From contig JAIPIB010000013.1 of NCBI GenBank assembly GCA_021734905.1, forward strand, positions 1 through 9,061: 9,061 nt of DNA. The letters are read 5' to 3'. The position numbers and the translations under genes were made by a program. Below the pieces are notes generated by a model. The model did not search any database. It was given only the letters and a program-made list of their open reading frames with translations, and was not told the origin of the DNA. Each line of letters starts with the position of its first letter. The stretch's first letter is position 1. Of the stretch, positions 1-4,951 are shown one piece after another. Source of the stretch: Minisyncoccota bacterium. GTDB taxonomy: Bacteria; Patescibacteria; Paceibacteria; UBA9973; UBA918.

Positions 1-23
1 GGGGGTTGTGTACATTTCAATTT

Positions 24-32
24 CCCCCCCCC
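24..32. repeat. C9 homopolymer upstream of the first promoter
   Basis: A run of nine C residues lies just upstream of the extended -10 element at 41-49, about where a -35 element would sit. The window also opens with GGGGGTT, like the right arm of the GC-rich hairpin near 2590, so an upstream gene's terminator may end here. Homopolymers of this length are prone to slippage in cells and to length errors in assemblies. Confidence 0.6.
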
Positions 33-40
33 TGAAACCT

Positions 41-49
41 TGTTATACT
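41..49 (+). promoter_or_regulatory. Extended -10 promoter (TGTTATACT) of the surface-protein gene
   Basis: TGTTATACT fits the extended -10 consensus TGnTATAAT with one mismatch. No good -35 hexamer lies 16-18 bp upstream, where the C-rich tract sits; extended -10 promoters often do without one. Transcription would begin near position 56. The same motif (TGCTATACT) precedes the exporter operon at 4933, which supports both calls. Confidence 0.6.
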
Positions 50-128
50 TATTTTGAGGTACTAACTACTAATACCTTTCTTGATTTTCAGAGTATTATC
101 AAAATTATCCTTACCAAATTTATTGCAT

Positions 129-293
129 ATGATTTTTTCTAAACTGTTTGCGAAGAAGACAGTAATCGTTGGCCTCATGGTGGTTGGCGTTTTTGCTTTC
201 AACACTGCACGACCTGTACAGGCAGAGACCATTGATAGTCAGCTCGCACTTATTCAACAACTAATGCAAATGCTGGTATCCCTTCAGGAGTAG
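129..293 (+). CDS. Signal-peptide part of an amber-interrupted surface protein
   Basis: This short reading frame codes for a classic Sec signal peptide and little else. A basic start (FSKLFAKK) is followed by a hydrophobic core (VIVGLMVVGVFAF) and an AxA-type cleavage site (PVQA, then ETIDSQ), then a short amphipathic stretch ending LMQMLVSLQE. I chose the ATG at 129 because it gives a normal signal peptide; a TTG at 81 in the same frame would add 16 residues, and neither start has a clear Shine-Dalgarno site. The frame ends at TAG 291-293, and the next codon continues in the same frame into the large protein at 294-2531. LVSLQE-stop-LAILQG reads as one helix with a Gln codon (CAG) changed to TAG. 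It is therefore most likely the N-terminus of the next entry, not an independent gene. Confidence 0.7.
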   Translation: MIFSKLFAKKTVIVGLMVVGVFAFNTARPVQAETIDSQLALIQQLMQMLVSLQE

Positions 294-2531
294 TTGGCTA
301 TATTGCAGGGCAATTCAGGATCTACAGGTGTCCCGGTAGAGGTACAAAACAATTGTCCCGATTTAACAAGGAGTATGTGGTTCGGCTCAAATGATGCCAC
401 AACTGGAGGGCAGGTAAGTAGGCTTCAGAAATTTCTTAAGAGTACAGGAGACTATACCTACGGAGAAATTACTGGCTTTTATGGGCCAGCAACCATTCAG
501 GCCGTTCAGAGATGGCAGGCACGGAATGACATAGTGAGTTATGGTTCGCCAGATACGACAGGGTACGGTGCATTTGGGAATGCGACAATGGCAGTAATGG
601 CAAAAAAATGTAGCAATACAGATTATCGGGAAACTCCACCAGCTGTCCCGGTAGATGCTGATACCAACAACACAGCGACTTTGGTAGCGGATCTTACTTC
701 TGTCGATGCGAGCGAGCGTGTCACCGACCCAGATGCACCAGGTTCAAGTGGTGAATTCGTATTTAAGTTCACTGCTACTGCAGTAGGAGATGACATGCTC
801 ATAAAAAGAAAATTTAATCATATTGACATAAAAGATTCTTACCGGGCATCAGCTAGTGGAAAAGGGTCGTCGGCCATATCATCTGGAGCGAGTGAGATTA
901 CAAAAGATGGCGTAAGTTACTATCTTGTTAAAGAGGGCACAGCAGAAAAATTCACTACTATAAGTAATTTCAGCCCTTCTTTTAGTGGACAATATTTTGC
1001 AGAGCTTACAGTGGAAGCCTTTCCACGTTCTTCTGGAATGTCTCGAGCTATTAAAATGTATGAGGGGGGTGGACTTGTCCAATCTTTCAAAACAGACAAA
1101 ATTGTCTTAAATGGTTCGGGGAATATGGAACCTGACAATTTAGCCACAATATCAAAAGTAAGTCCGTCGGTAGCTTCTGAAGGAGACAGGGTGGAAATTT
1201 ATGGCACTAACCTTTCGGGTGTTACAGAAGTTCAATTTTTCGATTCTCAAAAAAAGTACCTAGGTGCAACAGATAGATTATCGAAAGTAACATCTACATA
1301 TGTAAGCTTTACGGTCTCAAGAGGGCTCGTTGCAATGATAGGTTCAGAAGTTGCTAAGATTGCGGTATTTTCAGATGGATGTAAAGGTGTGTGCGAGAGT
1401 AATCGACTTGGTTTTAGTTTAACTTCCAATACAGCACCTGCGCCGACAATGAGCTTGAGTCTAAGTACAAGTACAATCTTGAAAGGAAATAGTACCGTAC
1501 TGAGTTGGTCTTCATATAATGCAAGTTATTGTACCGATGGAGGCAAACTGGATACTTCAGGCACATCAATTATTGATGGCGTAACAGCTACAAAAGAATT
1601 CACTATCACTTGTGTTGGGGATGGTGGGTCCGTTACTAAATCAGTTACGGTAAATGTTTACACAGCAATTCCAACCATGACCCTTACGGTAAGTCCGTCA
1701 ACAATTTCTCCTGGAGATCCAGTAACCATAAGTTGGACATCTGAAAACACAAATTATTGCTCGGACGAAGGAGGTAAATCAAACACGAGCGATTCCATGA
1801 CTGTTAATTCATTTACCACTTCAAAAGAATATTGGATGACTTGTTATGGAGATGGCGCCTCTGTTACAAAGATGGTAAAAGTGACTGTGACAGCTCCAGT
1901 AGCCGTGACACCGCCATATTCAAACAAAATGAGTTGTAGCAATCCGCCGAAGAGTGGTCTACAGTCAGGTGATTTGGTTTGCTATGGAACGTGGGATTAT
2001 GGAAATGACTTCGGTGGCGATAATCAAATGTGTGACGGTGTAAAAGTTGGCCCAACATATTCGAAATTTGGTACTGGATGTAGCATTTCGACGCCGGCCT
2101 GTTCCACAGGAGCTGCGATTGCGACCAATCTTGTAAACATTTCATCAGCAAGTGCGGGCGATCTAAGTACTATTGCCTCTAATCTAGCTGTCTCAACAGA
2201 CATTCTTAAGAAGGGTATGCTTAAAGTGTGGGAGTACAAATGTACATCACCATTGGCACTTCCGAGTGTGGCAGCATCTATCTCCGAACCTTACCAAGCG
2301 TGCGTTGACCTGTCTCGAAATATGCACAGAGGGGCAGAATCATCAGCAGTACTCATGCTTCAAAAATTCCTTGCTTCAAAAGGAATGTTCCGAGTGGAGC
2401 CAACTGCTTTCTATGGTGATGTAACTGTAAATGCAGTGAGGGACTACCAACGCAGTGTTAATCTACCTGAAACCGGCATGGTATTTGATTTTACACGCGC
2501 AGCAATGAAGAAAGAGACTTGTTCTATTTAG
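294..2531 (+). CDS. Large surface protein with two peptidoglycan-binding domains and Ig-like repeats (N-terminus cut off by TAG)
   Basis: An open frame of 745 codons, probably the mature part of a secreted cell-surface protein. Domains in order, numbered from the TTG at 294: peptidoglycan-binding_1-like at about 21-106 (RLQKFLKS, FYGPATIQAVQRWQ); a beta-rich stretch at 127-273; an IPT/TIG-like domain at 284-377 (SPSVASEGDRVEIYGTNLSG); two tandem Ig-like repeats at 384-457 and 460-534, each with a WSS/WTS strand and two Cys (TCVGDGGSV, TCYGDGASV); a Cys-rich linker at 546-650; and a second peptidoglycan-binding_1-like domain at 668-743 (LMLQKFLASKG, FYGDVTVNAVRDYQ). The ends could anchor the protein to cell wall while the middle is displayed or binds a partner; no enzyme domain is visible. 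As annotated it lacks a signal peptide, which lies in frame just before the TAG. AGGAG at 286-290 is three bases before that TAG, so termination-reinitiation at the TTG is possible, but the product would stay in the cytoplasm. Exact function unknown. Confidence 0.8.
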   Translation: MAILQGNSGSTGVPVEVQNNCPDLTRSMWFGSNDATTGGQVSRLQKFLKSTGDYTYGEITGFYGPATIQAVQRWQARNDIVSYGSPDTTGYGAFGNATMAVMAKKCSNTDYRETPPAVPVDADTNNTATLVADLTSVDASERVTDPDAPGSSGEFVFKFTATAVGDDMLIKRKFNHIDIKDSYRASASGKGSSAISSGASEITKDGVSYYLVKEGTAEKFTTISNFSPSFSGQYFAELTVEAFPRSSGMSRAIKMYEGGGLVQSFKTDKIVLNGSGNMEPDNLATISKVSPSVASEGDRVEIYGTNLSGVTEVQFFDSQKKYLGATDRLSKVTSTYVSFTVSRGLVAMIGSEVAKIAVFSDGCKGVCESNRLGFSLTSNTAPAPTMSLSLSTSTILKGNSTVLSWSSYNASYCTDGGKLDTSGTSIIDGVTATKEFTITCVGDGGSVTKSVTVNVYTAIPTMTLTVSPSTISPGDPVTISWTSENTNYCSDEGGKSNTSDSMTVNSFTTSKEYWMTCYGDGASVTKMVKVTVTAPVAVTPPYSNKMSCSNPPKSGLQSGDLVCYGTWDYGNDFGGDNQMCDGVKVGPTYSKFGTGCSISTPACSTGAAIATNLVNISSASAGDLSTIASNLAVSTDILKKGMLKVWEYKCTSPLALPSVAASISEPYQACVDLSRNMHRGAESSAVLMLQKFLASKGMFRVEPTAFYGDVTVNAVRDYQRSVNLPETGMVFDFTRAAMKKETCSI

Positions 2532-2564
2532 GGATTAAACCACTAGATAAAGGAGAGTAAATCA

Positions 2565-2592
2565 AACCCCCGCGCCGGGGGGGCGGGGGGTT
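2565..2592 (+). terminator. GC-rich hairpin after the surface-protein gene
   Basis: CCCCCGC (2567-2573) pairs with GCGGGGG (2583-2589) over a 9-nt G-rich loop, and flanking AA/TT can extend the stem if one G bulges. It sits about 35 nt after the TAG stop at 2531. The following T-run is weak (TTCT), so termination may be inefficient. The G7 and G6 runs make the local sequence error-prone. Confidence 0.55.
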
Positions 2593-2612
2593 CTGAGTTG
2601 ACGGAAAAAGTA

Positions 2613-2641
2613 CAAAAAAAGGCCGCACTATTCGTGCGGCC
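2613..2641 (-). terminator. Intrinsic terminator of pyrC
   Basis: GGCCGCAC (2621-2628) and GTGCGGCC (2634-2641) form a perfect 8-bp stem with a 5-nt loop. Read leftward, the stem is followed by seven T residues (A-run 2614-2620 on the plus strand), a textbook rho-independent terminator 20 nt past the pyrC stop. It lies back to back with the hairpin of the convergent surface-protein gene. Confidence 0.9.
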
Positions 2642-2661
2642 CCTGAGCCAAGGCTCAAAGA

Positions 2662-3735
2662 TCAATCGGTTTTCCAGTGAAGTTCTCTACCTGCCCAGAA
2701 TGGAACAAGTAGTTCTCCGTCGCCGAAGGGGACTTCGTTCGGGATTTTCCATTCTTGGCGACGAATGGTAATTGTGTCAGTATTCCTGGAAAGTCCGTAG
2801 AAGTCTGCACCGAAGTCCGAGAGGAATCCCTCCAAACGATTGAGGGCATGCCGTTCTTCAAAAGCCGTTGCATACAATGCAAGCGCATCTATTGCGGTGA
2901 AGCAGCCTGCGCACCCGCACGCCGTCTCTTTTGCCGATTTTGCATGCGGAGCTGAGTCTGTTCCGGCGAAGAATTTTGGATTACCACTTGTGGCGGCATC
3001 CAAAAGTGCTTGCCGGTGAGGCTCTTCTTTGAGAGTTGGCATGCACTTGTTGTGATGCGATTCGAAAACAGCATCAAGCGTTTCGAGAAGGTGGTGGGCG
3101 GTGATGGTTGCCGCAACATTTGGTGGAGCTTTTTCGACAAACCGTACCGCTTCCCGCGTCGTGATGTGCTCGAGCACAATTTTCAGACTCGGGAAATTAT
3201 GTACGATCCACTTTAGACTCTCCTTGAGAAAGACTGCTTCACGGCGGAGTTGCCCGACGCGCCCATTGCGAGTATCGTCACCGAAAGATTCCGATACCAA
3301 TGTCTCACCATGAATGCAGAGAACCATTTCAACTTCGGCCATTTTCCGAAAGACCGGTACGAGTTTCTTGATGTCGGTGACACCCTCGGCCGAATTTGTC
3401 GTCGCGTTTGCTGGGTACAGTTTCGCCGCTATGACGAGACCGGCCTTTTTTGCTTCGGCAATGTCTTCAGGAGTTGTTTTGTCCGTCAGATAGAGCGTCA
3501 TCAGCGGCTTAAAATTCAGGCCGCGACCCTTTTGCTTCGCGAGCGCACGGATACTTTCATAGTATTCCCACGCCATGTCCCAGTTTGTAACTGGAGGTTT
3601 GAGATTTGGCATGATGAGAGCTCGTGCGAAGTGCTCAGTTGTGAAACCAAGTACTGCAGCAAGAGCGCTACCTCCGCGAAGGTGTAAATGCCAGTCGTCA
3701 GGACGACGAATGGTTAAACTTTGAAGTATTCCCAT
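2662..3735 (-). CDS. pyrC: Dihydroorotase, PyrC type (class II)
   Basis: Catalyses reversible cyclisation of N-carbamoyl-L-aspartate to dihydroorotate, the third step of de novo pyrimidine synthesis, in the cytoplasm. At 357 residues it is slightly longer than E. coli PyrC (about 348) and collinear with it from memory. All expected metal and catalytic positions are present: HLH (H16, H18), the Lys to be carbamylated in KLYPANATTN (K105), H142 in HGE, H190 in EHITT, and D260/H264 in GTDSAPH. MPNLKPPVT and the CGCAGCF motif are also kept. A stretch of about 11 extra residues follows HGE (ESFGDDTRNGRVG). The start is secure: GGAGG lies 6 bases before the ATG on the minus strand (3741-3745). It ends with TGA and has its own terminator. 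The neighbouring dihydroorotate dehydrogenase-like gene would take its product. Confidence 0.96.
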   Translation of the reverse strand: MGILQSLTIRRPDDWHLHLRGGSALAAVLGFTTEHFARALIMPNLKPPVTNWDMAWEYYESIRALAKQKGRGLNFKPLMTLYLTDKTTPEDIAEAKKAGLVIAAKLYPANATTNSAEGVTDIKKLVPVFRKMAEVEMVLCIHGETLVSESFGDDTRNGRVGQLRREAVFLKESLKWIVHNFPSLKIVLEHITTREAVRFVEKAPPNVAATITAHHLLETLDAVFESHHNKCMPTLKEEPHRQALLDAATSGNPKFFAGTDSAPHAKSAKETACGCAGCFTAIDALALYATAFEERHALNRLEGFLSDFGADFYGLSRNTDTITIRRQEWKIPNEVPFGDGELLVPFWAGRELHWKTD

Positions 3736-3808
3736 AGATACCTCCGTATATATGTGATTGTGGTGTACCTATTCAATGAATAAGCACTAAGAACTACTGC
3801 TGGTCGCC

Positions 3809-3817
3809 ATACTAGCA
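3809..3817 (-). promoter_or_regulatory. Possible extended -10 promoter for pyrC
   Basis: On the minus strand, TGCTAGTAT fits TGnTAnnnT and lies just past the upstream gene's terminator. It would start a transcript near 3802 with a leader of about 65 nt. The hexamer matches TATAAT at only four of six positions and no -35 is evident. A promoter is needed somewhere here because the upstream gene ends in a strong terminator. Confidence 0.35.
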
Positions 3818-3825
3818 TAGCGATA

Positions 3826-3862
3826 TAAAAAAGATACCCCGACGCGCAAGCGCGTCGGGGTA
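3826..3862 (-). terminator. Intrinsic terminator of the pyrD-like gene
   Basis: TACCCCGACGCG (3835-3846) and CGCGTCGGGGTA (3851-3862) form a perfect 12-bp stem with a 4-nt loop. On the minus strand it is followed by TC and then a run of six T (plus-strand A-run 3827-3832). It sits about 17 nt beyond the TGA stop of the gene at 3879 and separates it from pyrC. Confidence 0.92.
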
Positions 3863-3878
3863 GATTGGAAACTTCAGG

Positions 3879-4796
3879 TCATGTGAGTTCAGCGACGAGG
3901 TCTCGAATTCCATTGAGGCGGAATTCCGCATAGTACGTTGCAACTTGTACGACTTCCGCACCTGCTTCGATATGTTTCTGTGCGCCATTTGCCGACTTCA
4001 CGCCGCCACATGCAATGACTGTGGGTGTCACCCTTGGTGGGTCGGTGATCCAGTTATCGATGATGCGATGGAGTGTGCTTACCTGTGCTACCGCACCGTC
4101 GAGAAGTGGCGCACCACCCATACCGCATTTGGGGACACTGATACGTGGACGCTCGTTCGCATCAATGGGTGTGTCCGAAAGCACGGTATTGCCACTGACA
4201 ATCATGGTGTACCCATATGTAATCGAAAGCCTGACGATCTCCTCGAGACACTCGAACGTGGTGTTGGGCGCAATCTTGATTGCCTTTGGACAAGGGCAAT
4301 CTACACCTTCCATCATGAGCAACTTGAGAGCGACAGTGTCTTTGGCAAGCACGTCATGCAAACGACCGTCCTTTTCGTCTCGGTGATTGGGACATGCCGC
4401 ATTCACCTCGATCTCATCGACAATGTCATAAATGTTCAACCAATACTTAAGGAGTATTTGGACCATCTCTTTGAGGTCGCCCGTCTTGAGTGGGGCAAGG
4501 CTTAATCGGATTTTGCACCCTTGAGCCTTGAGCCTCAAAAACTCATCCCGTCTCCCAATGAGTTCCTCGACAATGAACGTGAGAAGACCTATGTTCTTGA
4601 GGCCGACTGCGTTGTACGAGGCAAACGACTTTGAATCGAAGTAGTAGGTCGGCTCCTTGTTTCCTTCTCGTGGCTCAAAGGTAAATGAACCGAAGGTGAT
4701 GTGATGAACAAGTTCGCCGAGACCATTAGGGACATGTCTCATGGTCTTGATGAGACCAGCAGCAATGCCGATTTTGCGGCGGATAGTATCTTCCAT
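3879..4796 (-). CDS. pyrD: Dihydroorotate dehydrogenase-like flavoprotein
   Basis: A 305-residue FMN TIM-barrel of the dihydroorotate dehydrogenase family, expected to oxidise dihydroorotate to orotate, the step after PyrC. Recognisable motifs: GSFTFEPREGN (36-46), the NxxGL loop NAVGLKN (62-68), active-site NAACPN (132-137) with C135 where class 1 enzymes have the catalytic Cys and class 2 have Ser, KIAPN (174-178), SGNT (201-204), the Gly-rich CGMGG (224-228), and phosphate-binding CGGV and EVVQVAT (263-287). The N-terminus is short and no membrane-binding helix is seen, arguing against a class 2 membrane enzyme. No pyrK partner is visible. The start is well placed: GAGGAG (4803-4808) lies 6 nt before the ATG. 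The residues at 34-46 look more like class 2, so the electron acceptor cannot be named; a related dihydropyrimidine or other FMN dehydrogenase is possible. Confidence 0.85.
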   Translation of the reverse strand: MEDTIRRKIGIAAGLIKTMRHVPNGLGELVHHITFGSFTFEPREGNKEPTYYFDSKSFASYNAVGLKNIGLLTFIVEELIGRRDEFLRLKAQGCKIRLSLAPLKTGDLKEMVQILLKYWLNIYDIVDEIEVNAACPNHRDEKDGRLHDVLAKDTVALKLLMMEGVDCPCPKAIKIAPNTTFECLEEIVRLSITYGYTMIVSGNTVLSDTPIDANERPRISVPKCGMGGAPLLDGAVAQVSTLHRIIDNWITDPPRVTPTVIACGGVKSANGAQKHIEAGAEVVQVATYYAEFRLNGIRDLVAELT

Positions 4797-4851
4797 TCTG
4801 TACTCCTCAATAATTTAGATTAGGTGACAAGAAACTGCATTTCTGGCTCAT

Positions 4852-4879
4852 ACAGTATCAGTGTGTAGATAAATTGCAA
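4852..4879 (-). promoter_or_regulatory. Possible promoter for the pyrD-like gene
   Basis: On the minus strand, TTGCAA (4874-4879) is followed after 16 bp by TACTGT within TGATACTGT (4852-4860), an extended -10 shape. A transcript would begin near 4845 with a leader of about 50 nt before the ATG at 4796. The -10 matches the consensus poorly, so this is tentative. Confidence 0.35.
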
Positions 4880-4901
4880 GATTTTGTAAGACCCCCGCAT
4901 G

Positions 4902-4932
4902 TTTGTAGTAGACATAGTGGCAACTACACAAA
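4902..4932. promoter_or_regulatory. Imperfect inverted repeat upstream of the exporter promoter, possible operator
   Basis: TTTGTAGT (4902-4909) and ACTACACAAA (4923-4932) are inverted copies with one extra C in the right arm, centre spacing 13 nt. The right arm ends one base before the extended -10 element, so a bound protein could block or help polymerase. No regulator gene is present in the window. A chance repeat is possible. Confidence 0.3.
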
Positions 4933-4941
4933 TGCTATACT
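4933..4941 (+). promoter_or_regulatory. Extended -10 promoter (TGCTATACT) of the exporter operon
   Basis: TGCTATACT matches TGnTATAAT with one mismatch. The ATG at 4952 begins only 11 nt after the end of the hexamer, so a start site about 7 nt downstream would leave a leader of roughly 4 nt. No Shine-Dalgarno site precedes that ATG, which fits a leaderless mRNA. Confidence 0.65.
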
Positions 4942-4951
4942 TTATACAAAC

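Noticed and set aside
81..128. TTG at 81 as start of the signal-peptide frame
   Set aside because: It would put 16 extra residues before an already complete signal peptide and has no ribosome site at a useful distance; ATG 129 is simpler, though not proven.
291..293. Genome-wide recoding of TAG as an amino acid
   Set aside because: TAG ends the surface protein (2531), adaptor (6553) and permease (8512) at the expected family length, so it works as a normal stop here.
2644..2657. TGAGCC/GGCTCA mini-hairpin just past the pyrC stop
   Set aside because: A 6-bp stem with a 2-nt loop is too tight to fold well, and the adjacent terminator explains the region.
3250..3687. Rightward open frame of 145 codons inside pyrC
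   Set aside because: It is antisense to a clearly conserved enzyme and its translation has no recognisable family features.
3945..4505. Rightward open frame of 186 codons inside the pyrD-like gene
   Set aside because: It is antisense to a conserved flavoenzyme, has an unusual Cys/His-rich composition typical of shadow frames, and no promoter or ribosome site.
4874..4951. Upstream TTG start for the adaptor gene
   Set aside because: It would place the promoter inside the coding region and add 26 polar residues ahead of the membrane anchor; ATG 4952 fits promoter and topology.
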